A stretch of 64,000 nt of DNA, from NCBI GenBank assembly GCA_038363925.1, contig JAQQWL010000007.1:1-64000 (forward strand), written 5' to 3'. Below are positions 1 through 12,288 of the stretch, piece by piece; position 1 is the first letter of the stretch; each line of letters begins with the position of its first letter. Source of the stretch: Apiospora phragmitis (lineage: Eukaryota; Ascomycota; Sordariomycetes; Amphisphaeriales; Apiosporaceae). The translations under genes and the position numbers were made by a program. The notes under the pieces were generated by a model, which searched no databases, was not told the DNA's origin, and saw only the letters and a program-made list of their open reading frames with translations.

Positions 1-97
1 ACCCTAACCCTAACCCTAACCCTGACCCTAACCCTAACCCTAACCCTAACCCTAACCCTAACCCTGACCCTGACCCTAACCCTAACCCTAACCCTAG
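1..97. repeat. Telomere repeat tract (CCCTAA)n
   Basis: The window begins with about sixteen tandem CCCTAA units, the C-rich strand of the TTAGGG telomere used by filamentous fungi. This is a true left chromosome end, so everything to the right is subtelomeric. Some units read CCCTGA (near 22 and 66-76), i.e. TCAGGG on the G-rich strand, a variant that also occurs in an internal motif near 22266. Regular repeats stop at about 97 and a degenerate unit follows. Confidence 0.98.
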
Positions 98-1580
98 GAT
101 ATTAACCCTAACGCTATTCCTAAAGGCGCTAATTAAATAATTATAAATATTTTCCGTTTATTTCTATTCTTTTTTAACATTTTATATAATTAATATATTA
201 AGTATCGAGCTTGCACAGCCGCTTATTTAAAATATTTAAGCCTATATCGATATTATACTTACCCCTCGCGAAAATTAAAGCCGCTTTATAATCCTACCCG
301 TTAATATTTAATAATTAACGCCGTATTATTATAATAATATTTAGCGCACCGTTTTCGTTATACCCGGTTATAATATAATTGTTATACGAAGGTTTATTAA
401 ATTTAAATAAATCGCTTCCGCTTACCCGAGTTATATTAATAATTTATTAATAATAAGCCGTAATTAATTCGAAAATCCGCCTTATAATAAATACTATTAA
501 TAAATCGTACTTAACGACGGCTTCGCAACCCCGTTTTTACGTTACATATAATTATTTAATAACTTTAATAACTATTATACTAATTATAAATAAATTAATT
601 ACGCTTTAAAATATATAAAAAATAATATTTATATTAATATAAAAAATAACGGGGTTATTAATAATATTAAAATTCGTTATTCGGCTATTCGAGCGCTCCT
701 GGCATAGCTTAATAATATTAAATACCCGATCGATTTAAATTAAAGGATTTAAAATTATATAATAAACTTATATAATAAAATTATTATAATAATATTAATA
801 ATAACCGATAAGCTTTATATAATATTAAATAGGTTTTTTAATACGTATATACGCTGCGTAAGGGTTGAAACGGTGTTTATATTCTGTTTATTTTCTCTAT
901 TTATTAATTAGCGGGAAGCCGCTAACGCTTACCTTTTTATACGAAGGGCTAATGATCCGTATGTCGCACGCACGTGACGCCCTTTTTAAAAAGTGTTAAA
1001 AGCCTTTAAAGTGGCTATTTTAATATATAAATTAATAATATTTATTTTAATTTTTATTACTTATTTTTTTATAATAATATTATTATATAATAAATAATAT
1101 AAAATTAATTTATAATACGTAATTAGTTTAAAAAATATCGTAATATTTTTATATTAAAACTTTATTTTTATTATAACCGAGATCTCTTTTTTATAAATTT
1201 TTATTTATAACGTTATACGAAAAGTATTAGTTTTATAAAACTTAATAACTATTTTTATATAGAATCCTATTCCGATTCTTATATAGAATCCTACCCTTGA
1301 AATTCCGGCTACCCTACGCCGCACGGGTATATTTTATAGAATCGCTATACGATTCTATATATAATATATGTTAGGTATTATTTTAATTTTAACAAACCCC
1401 GATATACTTTGAAAAAAAGCGCGCGGTACGACGCACTAATTAATCGCGTTACCCTGTTACGTATTATCCTATTACGAACCGGGGGGGGCAAGCCCGTACG
1501 CTATACCGAATCGCGAAGTTATTCTACCCGAATAACCGGCGGAATAATGCCTAGGGAATAACGCCTAGGTATAAGACGGA
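98..1580. repeat. AT-rich, RIP-like subtelomeric repeat block
   Basis: This stretch is very AT-rich, full of TTAATA/TATAAT words and depleted of coding potential, which is what RIP-mutated repeats look like in ascomycetes. No gene was found. Near 1255-1370 short copies of ATATAGAATCC/GATTCTATA occur as direct and inverted words. Base composition becomes normal at about 1400-1580. A 17-base word at 1540-1556 (CGGAATAATGCCTAGGG) reappears inverted at 22124-22140, suggesting both are edges of the same subtelomeric repeat family. RIP is inferred from composition only. Confidence 0.75.
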
Positions 1581-1762
1581 CTAGGGCTTCAGTAGAGTCA
1601 TGGTGATAGAAAATGTAGAGACAGCAGTGCCTTCCCGTTAGTATCCGTGAGCTAGTCTATTGAGGTCGGAACGCAGAACCGAGCAGAGACAACTCAAAAA
1701 CCTTGATTTGATATGATTCTATCTGAATACAAATTCCCACAATATCATTATGCAGTATACAC

Positions 1763-3583
1763 TTAAGAAACAATGCGGTGTCCGGTGCTCCGCAGTCTCT
1801 GAAAGACCATCCCGGGATCATACTTCTTGGAAGCTGCTATGATCTTGTCGGTGGCGTAGGTGGCGATGGGGTCCTGGCCGGCATAGGCGTAGTTCAAGAA
1901 GCGCCAGTCCCAGTTGACCCCGAGCGACGTGGCGTACGCGTCGACCTCATCCTGCCACTGCCGCATGATTGGCAGCGCAATCGCCTCGTTCTCGGCGCCG
2001 CCGATCGCCAGGCTGGCCAGGAACAGCAATCCGTTCTCGCCCTGGGACTTGGCCTCGAGGTTCATCGAGTTCCCGCCGTTGGCGTTGCCGTGCGCGATCA
2101 TGGCCTGCGTCAGGGGGAACATGGAGCAGAGGGTGACGAGTTGGCTGTCCTCGCTGACCAGTCCGGCCAGTTTGCCGGCGATCAGCTCCTCATGCTTGTC
2201 CGCGGCAAACTTGATGACACGTCTGTAACACTTGTATTAGTATCCTGCCAAGGCCTCAAGCTGTGTTCACACTTACGGGTCATTCTTGTAAGCACCGGTC
2301 AACCAAATGTTACTGTAGTCCCATATGTTAGTGGTTGCACCAGGGTAACGACGAAGCTGGGCGCCTACCGAAGTCCATCGGGCTGTCCGAGGTCAAACTC
2401 CGCAGTGATCTCGTACATGGGCGCTGATCGGAGTGATGTTTTGATCAGGCCCGATGTGTTGAGGTAGCGGTCGTAGACGGGTGGATACTCAATATCGAGC
2501 GTGTTATCCATGGCGACCTGCACAATCAGAGACTGGGCTGCGATACAAGTCAGCAAGTATCACATTCTGGTTTTCGGCACTTACTCGAGTGGGTGTAGAC
2601 CCAGTACAGCATAGTGGAGCTGTTCTTGTCCTGGTAGTTGTTCTCGACAAAATCCACGTACGCGTCGGTGAGGTCGTCCGCCGCGCTCAGCTCGTACTGC
2701 GCGATGCCGCCCCAGATGTTGGGCTTCTTGGGGTCCGGGAATTCGATGACATACATGTCAAAGCGCGTGACGAGGCCGAAGTTGCCGGAGCCGCCCTTCA
2801 GCGCCTGCCACAGGTCGTTGTTCTCGTCCGCGTTGGCGTCGACAATGGTGCCGTCGGCCAGGACCAGTTGGAAGTTCTTGACATTGTCGCAGGCCCACCC
2901 GTGGGAAGTGGAGTGGAACGAGTTGCCGCCTCCCGTGGTGAAGCCGGCAACACCGACGCCGCCCGCACGGCCACCCGTCACCGTCACCCCGCTGCAATGG
3001 GGAGTGGTTAGCGTGGGCGCCTCTGTAGAGTACATGGCGCTGACACACAGCCGGGGATCGCTCCGGCACTTACTGTGGCTCCAAATTCTCGTACACCGGC
3101 TGCCAGGAAGACCCGGGGCCGATGGAAGCAATTTTCTCGGTGGGATCGTAGGTCGTCTGGTTCATGTGACCGAAATCGATCGTGACGCCTTCTTTGATGC
3201 TGTTGGACGCCGGGAAGTCGCCATGGCCGTGACCTAGGATGCCAAAGGAGCAGTCGTTGCGCACGAGTGTCTGGATGATGACGGCAGTATCCTCTGCGCT
3301 CTGAGGCAGCACGAAACACCAAGGAGCCAGGGCGGCACTGACAGACCAGATGGACTCAACGCGGCCTTGGTAGTCGGCAGTGTCGGGATAATACACCTTG
3401 TCCTTCAGCGACGCCTCCTGCGATAAAGCATTGCACTATTGTACATCATCAGTTAACGATCTTTGGCCTGCTTGCTGGAAAGGGGGGGTGACTAACACAT
3501 TGAGATCCTGCATCAGCGCCTGCGACCGAGACGTGACGAATCAGCAGCAGCGCCAACCTGGCAACAGCCGTATTCCGTTTCAT
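1763..3583 (-). CDS. FAD-linked oxidoreductase, berberine bridge (BBE-like) family
   Basis: Six exons on the minus strand: 3583-3497, 3417-3074, 2991-2585, 2537-2369, 2312-2277, 2222-1763. They sum to 1503 bases, an exact 500-residue frame with no lesion. The start was chosen because the first exon gives a signal peptide (hydrophobic ARLALLLIRHVSVAGADA) that splices in phase to SQC-EASLKDKVYYPD, a typical mature start for the family. GILGHGHGDFPASN is the segment carrying the flavin-linking His in relatives; GVGVAGFTTGGGNSF is the glycine-rich FAD loop; the C-terminus has the BBE motif (WDWRFLNYAYAGQDP). Expected role: secreted oxidation of an alcohol, sugar or secondary-metabolite intermediate. 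It is the outermost gene and is divergent from the membrane protein at 4782. The substrate cannot be told. Confidence 0.88.
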
Positions 3584-4781
3584 TCTTGCTTCGGGTGCTG
3601 ACCTGGACGATCTGACCTGCATATGCTACCGCACCACATACACGAGCAAAGCGCAAATCAGAGTTTTGATAACGAAATGCACGCCACAGCTCCCAAAGAA
3701 GATGTGATAGTGACACCCAGGCATTGGCAGCCCAGGAACGATGGTGACTGGCTTTTTATTCTCGTCTGCCACCGGCTTCTCGATTGGGGCATCTCCGCTT
3801 GGCTGGTCGCGGTCGCGGTCTGATTGGGTCGCATTGCTGCATCCTTGCCGGTCCCGGACCCTGCCCTCTTTTAATAACCCTCGGGATGTTTACCGAACGT
3901 GGGAGAGAAAAAGTGGCCGTCCCAGTCTTTTCATCTTCCCACACCGGTGAAAGGCCGAGTTCCTATTGCACACCCCCTGTCCCCCAGGTGCCAACCCTAG
4001 AAAGGGATACCATCTCAAGGATAGTCCTGTGAACCCTCGGCCGCGGCACCAATTGAAATGGGACGGCGATTGTGGTGGTTGGTGAGGGGCGACGATCTCA
4101 GCACCCAAATGGGGAGTCAACCCTGGTTTCTTCCCCGGCAAACCCCACCGGTAGGATTTTGCGGTACTCCTCCTTACTTGCTACTGCTTTTACCCTTGCA
4201 TACTATTGGCTGTCGCCTTTCCAATCCGTGAGCATTGCATTCGCAATACCACCCTAGCCTACCATGGGAGCCATGTCGTACCAATCCTGGTCTCATCGTC
4301 TCCGATGCAGTAGGGATCTTCCGGCGAGCCGCGGTCGGCTCTCTCGGAAGGTCTCCCGGAAGGCATATGCCTCTGAGCAGATACCTTGCGGCGTAGCCTA
4401 CTTGCCGACCTATGATTTTGATTACACTGAACATCTGTTGCACGAGTTTCTGGCAGGTCCTGACTCCCTTGCATAGCTCCTAAACCCTTTGCATAGCTGC
4501 CAATAAAATGTGACGCAAGCATGGTGCCCTTCGCCTCTCCTCTCACTAGGTCCGACATGAGGTGTTGTTACTTCTCGCCAAGACTACATGTTCTGCGATG
4601 ACCCATGTCAGAGGCTTTGCCCATGGCTGCTACATTTACGGTCCAGCCGTCCCCTCTTGAGCTTACAACTCCTCTTAAGTCGGACAACCCTCAGCGAAAC
4701 CCAAACTCAATCTATTTCCATAGGCAACGGACTCGGCGTCTTTCCACCTTGACTCACTTGAATCCGAGAGAAGCGGCGCTC
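3584..4781. other. Divergent intergenic region
   Basis: About 1.2 kb separates the minus-strand oxidoreductase start from the plus-strand membrane protein start, so it should hold both promoters. Base composition is normal and no repeat or credible coding region was seen. The few open frames lack recognisable domains and codon structure. Confidence 0.6.
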
Positions 4782-6338
4782 ATGTCGGGGTTTCCCGTGG
4801 TCGATGGAATCCACGTATTGTTGCCGCCGCCCGAGGGGTATGCTGTCAATTTGACCAATCCCCAGAGAAACAGCGACGCGGGGATCTACTGGTGCTATGC
4901 GATCGGCAGCGCCCTAGCTTTGCTATTCATGGCACAGAGGCTTTACACGAGGCTAGTCTTCAGTGGCGGGCTCCAATTGGATGATTGTGAGACAGCGACA
5001 AGCACCGCAGAGTTCGCGAAAGATGGCTAACCATGGTGATGGCAGTGTTTATAGTTCTCTCATGGGTTCGTACCATCTGGCCAAGGAAACCTGCAATAGT
5101 TACCTCATGAAGGTCCTGTACACTGATAACATCACGATCAGGGTTTCGGACAGGCCACGCAGCTGATTCTGGTCTGTAAGTCAAGGCCGTCCGAACTAAT
5201 AACCCAGTCATTCGACCACCCGCTTACAATAATAATAGACGAATTTGCGGCGGCCATTGAGGGCGTTCATGGCTGGGAGATGACCATACCAAAATACGAA
5301 TCCTTTCTGCTGGTACCTCCGACTTCATTCCATGTCCTCTTGCCGTCGGCCTGTGCTAACCCATGGCCACCCAGCTTTCTTGGGTCAGCCCGCCGCTCTA
5401 TGTACTCGCCGGCAGCTTCGCCAAGTTGTCCCTTCTCGTCGTGTGTCTCCGCCTAGCGCCGAGTGGATGGTTCAGGGCCTGCTCGTGGGCTACAGTAGGC
5501 CTTGTCCTGACGCACACTGTCGTTCTCGTCTTCGTCATGGTCTTCTCGTGCCACCCTGTGAGCCCATCTAAGACTTTGGGCATAACAGTACTGCCATAAC
5601 AGTTCTGGCTAATACGAAACTCACTAGGTGCGCAAAAGCTGGGACGTCAGTATTCCCGCCGCCGAGGGCTTCTGCATTGATGTGGTCAAGCTGTATTTTG
5701 CGACAGCTGTTGCGAACATCATCACCGATATGGTGCTGTTTGTCCTGCCGATCTGCCTGGTCTCGCAGCTTCAAATGCCCAAGGTGCAAAAAATTGGTGT
5801 CGCTATCATCTTCACGTTCGCTTCTGCGTCAGTCTGCAACCTTTCTTCGGCTTCAAGCTCTCAAGCTAATGTTTCTTAGAACGGTAATCACGTCCATTGT
5901 GAGGTGCGCCTACTTGCCCGTTCTCCTGGGCAACACGGATCGATCATGGGCCATCACACAGCCAAGCTTATGGGCGTAAGTTCCTCACCCGTATCCCCGC
6001 GGCATCAAGCAACCGGGGCTGATGCATATTTGGTGCTACATAGGATCATCGAGGCCAACCTGATCATCATCTGCGGCTCGACCCCCACCCTCCGTCGGTT
6101 TTTCCGCCACGTCGCCCCCACCCTCATTGGCGATTCTTCGTCCCGCGGCAAGTCGAGCAAAGAGGGACATCAACACGATCCCGCTCTGGTGACACTCGGT
6201 CAGATCTCGAACCGAAGAGATTACGCGCAGTGTGGCGATAATGATGGCGCGTATGAGATTGGCAACAGTACCAAGATCGACGCCGGACGTAGAGACGATG
6301 CTGATAACATGTCGATCGGGGAGAATCCGCTACAATGA
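4782..6338 (+). CDS. Rhodopsin-fold integral membrane protein (SAT4-like)
   Basis: Seven-helix fungal 'rhodopsin domain' protein, not an opsin. Proposed exons: 4782-4986, 5046-5065 (or to 5098), 5154-5175, 5239-5312, 5375-5557, 5628-5827, 5880-5975, 6044-6338; these sum to 1095 bases, about 364 residues, with no stop. The second donor is uncertain because both choices stay in frame. Family signatures seen: LQLDD after helix 1, VHGWEMTIPKYESFLL, FSCHPVRKSWD, ITDMVLFVLPICLV, and IIEANLIIICGSTPTLRRFFRHV near the end. The C-terminal tail is hydrophilic and probably cytosolic. The start ATG at 4782 begins the conserved GFPVVDG segment. These proteins are abundant in fungi near secondary-metabolite and effector genes and mostly lack an assigned function. 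Confidence 0.85.
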
Positions 6339-6745
6339 CGCGAGCAGCGATAGGGCCATCATCACGGAGGCAGTCACAGTGTCTGTGGAGTATGATGGCA
6401 AGTAAAGAGTACTGTAGCATCCTAGGCAGGTATGTATAAACCATTGAAATTGCAGGATTGATTCTGCTACCGTTCGCGTACGGAATAATATCTACTAATC
6501 CCACGTTGATTCCGTATTCGAGACCGTGCTGTCGCGCTTCTCGAGTTCAGGGCCCCTTCTACTCGACCCTCACTAACACACAGACCCTCCCACAATGCAT
6601 CTGATTCTGTGATATACCCTCCAGGCTAACACGTAACCAAGTCAGAAATTTGTCGGTACTCTGCGGAACTATACCATCTTTCGTTCCTCTCAATTCCGTA
6701 GTTCATGTGCCAGTTTTCCCCTGCGGTAGCTCTAGAGTGTCTGGG
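6339..6745. other. Intergenic, convergent gene ends
   Basis: Short spacer between the 3' ends of the rhodopsin-fold gene and the ferritin-like gene. No feature seen. Confidence 0.5.
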
Positions 6746-7801
6746 CTAATTGACTTGAGTTCCTAGTGCGGCAGGCTGCTGAAGGAAGATGACTGGATCA
6801 GCAACCACGCTGTCTAGATGGGGTGCACCCTCAGCATCTGCAATGACCATGATCACCACGCCTTCCGGAGAGAACTGCAATGGAATCGTGACATTGATGG
6901 GCTCAGCTGGCGAGTTGTCCGTACGCAAAGGCAGACTGACGATCTCGATGGCATGGTAAAAGACGGCGTAGTATTGTGCTGCCGCGGCAAAGCGTGGCTG
7001 GTTGTCCGGTTCGGTGAAGTTCAACTGAACGGTGGCGCCCACCGCCACGGACTCGGTACCGGCGGCCACGCCCGCTTTGGGTAGGTATTGCGACGGGTTG
7101 GGGAAAACGGGGTTGGCGGGCGGGCAACTACCCGGCACGACGAATCGGTTGGTCACGTCCAGGATCTCGTTCGGGTAGGGAAACACGGTGTCGCTGGGGC
7201 CGCTGAAGGGGCTGGCGGTCCAGACGTCGAGCAGCGACTAGACCTCGTGTCGGGTCTCGACCTGGCCCACCGCGGAGAGGATGCCCCTGGCCGTGGCGTT
7301 CCGAGTCTGCTGGATCAGACCCGTGATGAAGGTCATGCTGGCGACCTCAATCAGGGTCGACAGGGCGAGGAAGGTGGTCGGGTCGCTGTCGAACGGGAAA
7401 TTGTATTCGCAAGGACCGGGCTGGACGGAACCGGAAGAGATCTCGCCCTGGAAGATGCGCAGGTGGCCGGCTTCGTTGTCGCGGATATCCGTGACGCGCT
7501 GGTACGTGGTATTGGGAAGGCCAAGCTCCGTGAAGCTGGAACTGTTGAATGCATGAACGCCCGCGTCGTAAAAGGACCAGATGATCCATTCGGCGGCGAG
7601 GATATTTTGCCACAGCACGTCATCGTCCGAGGTGTCGTCTTTGGCCCTTGTAGCCTGCATGAGCGGCCGAGGCTTGGTATTGGCAGGGTCTTGTCGAATC
7701 GTAGGAAGAAGATCCAGAGTATTCGAGGACACCGGAACTGCCCTGCCGTGATGCATCAACAGGAGCGCCAAGCAGGCAGAGAGAAGATAGGTGCTTTTCA
7801 T
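6746..7801 (-). pseudogene. Ferritin-like (Rds1-type) secreted protein with one in-frame stop
   Basis: Reads as one continuous intron-less minus-strand frame of 352 codons except for a TAG at 7240-7238. The N-terminus MKSTYLLSACLALLLM is a good signal peptide. The ferritin-like helices follow (ILAAEWIIWSFYDAGVHAF, DNEAGHLRIFQ, STLIEVASMTFITGLI, VETRHEV), with Glu/His ligand-like residues as in the fungal Rds1 stress-response family. The TAG falls right after VETRHEV, just before SLLDVWTASPF, where relatives usually have Trp or Gln. TGG-to-TAG or CAG-to-TAG by a single transition fits RIP-type change. The remaining 164 codons are fully open and conserved-looking, so the stop is recent, or read wrongly. 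If real, the product loses its C-terminal third. A TATA-like word sits about 110 bases upstream. Confidence 0.8.
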
Positions 7802-7911
7802 GGTGGCTTTTCGTAGCAAGAGGACGTAGGAGGGGATTCAAGCTGGTGACGAAAGATTGCTTGCGGACGATGGTGCTTTCTGTATAAGTTTCTGGGCCCG
7901 ACCATCGGGTG

Positions 7912-7920
7912 CCTTATATA
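7912..7920 (-). promoter_or_regulatory. TATA-like box for the ferritin-like gene
   Basis: TATATAAGG on the minus strand, about 110 bases upstream of the ATG at 7801, a plausible fungal core promoter spacing. Assigned by position and match only. Confidence 0.4.
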
Positions 7921-8410
7921 CATGCTTGACCTCGGGGATGACGGGTGTACCATGTCGCCCGGCTTGATTTCAGATGTTAGCAGAATACGTGGATATCGAA
8001 GATATTCCTAAGCAAGGCTTAGTATACTTGCGTGGCTCTGCCCCTTTGTCAGAAAATGTGGGGCCCGGCTTGCATATGCCCTCAGCCGTAGTCCAAATAC
8101 AATATCTTCGACGCTACCAGTATAGTCGGCATAGAGGCTATGCTTTATAGTGGGCCACGTCACCCAGCTCGGTGGGTTGCGAATCGACAACATCCATCTA
8201 TCTTTCAAGACACCATGACTCTTGGCAACCATCCGAGCTATTGTCACCTGTGTGGACTATCAACTTTCCATCCGAGTCAAGGATGGGCAGCCCGGCCACT
8301 CCATCCAGGACCTGCAAGCCATGTCACGTAAAGAGGCGCAAAGTAAGCCCGTCTTATTGCCATCCGATTGGGTTCAATGACTACAGCTAATGAGCTTCAA
8401 AAGTGCGATA

Positions 8411-10352
8411 AGCTAAAGCACCCCTCACGGGCCACCCCGTTACGGGCCACCGCGTTTTACCCCACGAACGCGTTTTTTTACCGTGTATCCTAATTAAAAA
8501 ACTTTTTAATTTAATTATTACTTTTTATTTTCTAAAGTTATTATTAACTTTATTCTTTTTGTTTATTTCTACTCTTTATAACGATGTTTTCGTTTAATAT
8601 TTAAAAGCGTGTATAGGCTACTGTACGCGACGTAAAGCTCGGAGCAGCTACTCGCGAATCCGCCTGTAAATAGTTAGCCTCTTGATTATATATCTAACGT
8701 CGTCTCGCCGGTGTACTTATTAAAAGTGAGTTTAATAAAAATTAGCAGGTCTTATTACCACTTTTAGAAAACGAATTAGTATATTAAGCCGTTGGTTAAG
8801 CTAGGTTAGGCTTCGCGCTAACGTTAATTAAGTTTAGGTTTATAGCTTAGCGAATATTAAACGCCTCCGGGGCCTCTTATATTTTAAAATAACGATAGTA
8901 TACTCGTTTTTTAATTAAAAACGAGTTTATTAAGACTGTAAGGTCGAAAATAATTAATTATAGCCGGGTTAATAAGGTTATAGTAGTAAATATTAACGTT
9001 TTTTTTAATAGATTTAATGCCCCGGAGCTAGCTAATATCCCTTTTAAACGTTTTTATAATATCGACGAAATAAGTATTAGCTAAAGCGTTAGCGGTGACT
9101 ACTAGGTAGTTACTAAAGCTATTAGCTATCTAGCCTTTAAAAAAGATGTCGAAAAAGGGGAATAAATTATTACTTTAAAGTATGTAGGTTATAATAGGGT
9201 ACCCCTTCCGCCGCTAATTATTTTCAAGGGGGCCGACGTCTAAAGCCAGTGGTTTCTAGACTAAGACGGCCATTTTTAGGATAACTGGCGATTTAGAGCG
9301 TCGCCTAGAGGGTGGACTAGTAATGTTACAGCTTTAGATTAAATCTAAAACATTTTTATTCCTTATATACGGTCTCGTTATAATAATAAATAAGTTATTT
9401 TAGTTTATAATAATTATAAATCGCATATAAACGATAATTTTTTATAACTCTATCTTTTAAATAAAATATAGCTAGTTTTTTATAAGTTATACTATAATTA
9501 TATAATATAGGTTTTAAATATAAAAGTTTTCGGCTTATTAAAAAGTTAAGGATTATTTTAAAAAAGTGCCCGAATACGGTCTTTAAATTAAAGCTTACGA
9601 AAATAAATATATTAAAAGTATACCGCCAGGTTAAGATTAATATATTAATTCTTTTTATAATTAAAAACGCTTAAAAAACGGTTAAGATTTATCCGCGGAA
9701 TCGCTCGAAACCGTTATTATTAAAATACGTTATCCTAAAATATATAAAGGTTACTCGGATATATTTAAAGCTATTAAAAATAATTAAGAAAGAATTAATA
9801 CTCGATTTCCTCGCCGAATTAGTTTTAATACTTATTAAAACACCTTTTAATCGTTAAGAATTATAGAATAATAATCGGAAATTAGTTATTATAAACCTTA
9901 TTTTTAGAATACCTTTTTAACGGCTCTTTATTAAAAAGGCTAGTAAGGCTTTAAATTAAAGCGCTAATAAAATCGCGTATTTCGAAGTTTAGGTCGATTA
10001 TTTTTAAACTAAACTCGATAAAAAAATTACGAAAATATATTAAAAAGTAAGAATCGCACCGGGATAATAATTTATTCGTATAATTAATATACGCCGGGCT
10101 AAGCGGAGGTTAAAAAGTAGGGTCGTATACGAGGACGAAGCTAGCGACGTCGAAGTATTAAGAGGGCCTCGTAATGCTATAAAAGCTATAGAAGATGATG
10201 GTACGGAGGCGGAGGACTATATTATTATTAAAAATAATAAAAAATAATATATTTATATTAATTCTAGCCGTAGAAATAGCTTTAATTACAGGGGTAACGG
10301 TAGCTTAATAAAGTGGCCCGTGAGGGTGTGGCTCGTGAGGGGTGCTTTAGCT
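8411..10352. mobile_element. pogo/Fot-like DNA transposon, RIP-degraded (copy 1)
   Basis: About 1.94 kb with terminal inverted repeats of roughly 40-50 bases: left end AGCTAAAGCACCCCTCACGG, right end GGTGCTTTAGCT. It is flanked by TA on both sides (8409-8410 and 10353-10354), the target duplication of Tc1/mariner-pogo elements. Length and TA preference match Fot1-type elements. The interior is strongly AT-biased, so the transposase is not open, but near its right end (10100-10245, plus strand) a GDEASDVEVL-like acidic tail typical of pogo/Fot transposases can still be read. Non-autonomous now. Confidence 0.82.
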
Positions 10353-10354
10353 TA

Positions 10355-12288
10355 AGTTAAAGCACCCCTCCACGGACCACCCCTTCGCAGACTAGAAAAC
10401 CCACTAAACACACCCTTTTGATTCAAAGTCATTTCTATAGCTAAAATTAGTCAGGACATGCTATTTTTTAATATTTTTAACAATAATATAGTCCTCTATT
10501 TCCGTTTATCGTCTTTTATTCCCTTTATATTATTCTATGGCCTACTTAATACCTTAACGTTAATAAATTTATCCTTAAATATAACCTTATATTTTAACCT
10601 TTATTTAACTCGTCGTATATTAACTATATAAATAAATCGCTATCCCGGTACGATTCTTACTTTTTAATATATTTTAATAGTTTTTTTATTAAGTTTAACT
10701 TAAAAATAATTAATTTAAACCTCGAGGCTCGCGATTTCATTAATTTATTTATTAAAAGCTTTATTAGCTTTATAAATAAAATGTTTTTAAAAAAGGAAAT
10801 TAAAAATAAAGTTTATAATAGCTAGTTTTCGATTATTATTTTTTAATACTTAATTATTAAAAGGTGTTTTAATAGGTGTTAAGGTTAATTCGGCGATAAA
10901 ATCGAGCGTTAATTCTTTATTAACTGCCGGGGGTAGCTTTAAATATAGTTAAGCGATACCTTTATCTTTTAAGATAATATATTTTAATAATAAATGTTTC
11001 GATTAATCTCGTGGATAAATCCTAGTTATTTTTAAGGTATTTTAAATCGTTAAAAGAGTTAAAACGTTAATCTTAGCTTAATAATATACTTTTAATATAT
11101 TTAATTTAATAGGTTTAAGTTTAAAGACCGCGTTTAAGTATACTTTTAAAAAGATCTTTAGCTTTTTCTTTAATAGCTTAAAAACCCTTATATTTAAAAC
11201 CTATACGATATAATTATAATATAGCTTATAAAAAACGAGCTATATTTTATTAATAAAATAAAGCTATAAAAAATCTTCGTTTATATATAAATTATAGCCG
11301 TTATAAATTAAAACGACTTATTTATTATCGTAACGAGATCGAATATAAAGAATAAAGATATTTTAAATTTAATTTAATATTATAGGATTATTAGTTTACC
11401 TTTTAAGCGATGCTTTAAACCGCTAGTTATCTTAAAGATGGCCATCTTAGTTTAAAAATTACTAGCTTTAAATGTCGGCCCCCTTAAAAATAATTAGCGG
11501 CAAGAGGGCTACCTTATTATAGCCTACATACTCTAGGGTAATAATTTATTCCCCTTTCTCGACGTCTTTTTTTAAAGGCTAGATAGCTGGTGGCTTCGGT
11601 AACCACCTAGTGGTCACCGTTAACGCCTTAGCCGATACTTATTTCGTTAATATTATAAAAGCGTTTAAAAGGGATATTAACTAGTTCTAAGGTATTAAAT
11701 CTATTAAAAAAAGTTAATATTAGCGATAATTACCTTATTAACGCGGCTATAATTAATTATTTTAAACCTAATAGTTTTAACGAACTCGTTTCTAGTTAAA
11801 AATCGAGTATATTAATATTACCCTAGCGTATAAAACGCCCTGAAAGCGTTTAATATTTATTAAGCTATATATTTAAACTTAACGAGCGTTAATATGAAGC
11901 TTAGTTTAGTTTAACCGATAGCTTAATTTATTAATTAAGTCTTAAGAAATAATAATAATACTTACCGGTCTTTATTTAGCTCTTATCGCGTCGGTATACC
12001 GGCTAGGCGCCGTATAACGTAGGATTAATCGATATTTTATTTACGAACGGCTTCGCGAACACTTAATCCGAGTTTTACGTTACGTATTATAGCTTACGCG
12101 CGTTTTTAAATATTAAATAATAATATAAAAAAATAATTAAAAAAAGACGAATAAAATAATAATAATATATATAGTTAAGAGGTAAAAGTAATAAGAAGAA
12201 TCCATATTATTATCCAAGGGTCCAACGCGTTTATGGAGCGAAACGCGGTGGTCCGTGAAGGGGTGGTCCGTGGAGGGGTGCTTTAGCT
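10355..12288. mobile_element. pogo/Fot-like DNA transposon, RIP-degraded (copy 2, inverted)
   Basis: A second copy of the same family, about 1.93 kb, abutting copy 1 and sharing a single TA (10353-10354). The right side ends in GGTGCTTTAGCT followed by TA (12289-12290). The left TIR reads AGTTAAAGCACCCC, a C-to-T variant of copy 1. Internal matches run in the opposite orientation: the AGGGGGCCGACGTC segment near 9230 corresponds to the reverse complement near 11474, so the two copies are inverted relative to each other. The outer TIR contains a repeated ACGGACCACC motif. AT-rich interior without an open transposase. Confidence 0.82.

Noticed and set aside
98..1580. RNA genes or a telomere-linked helicase in the AT-rich block
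   Set aside because: No tRNA-like clover, rRNA word or helicase motif could be read; composition alone explains the region.
8411..12288. Palindromic junction near 10354 read as a single element's centre or a fold-back element
   Set aside because: Each half has its own pair of TIRs and TA flanks and near-equal length, which fits two complete elements better.
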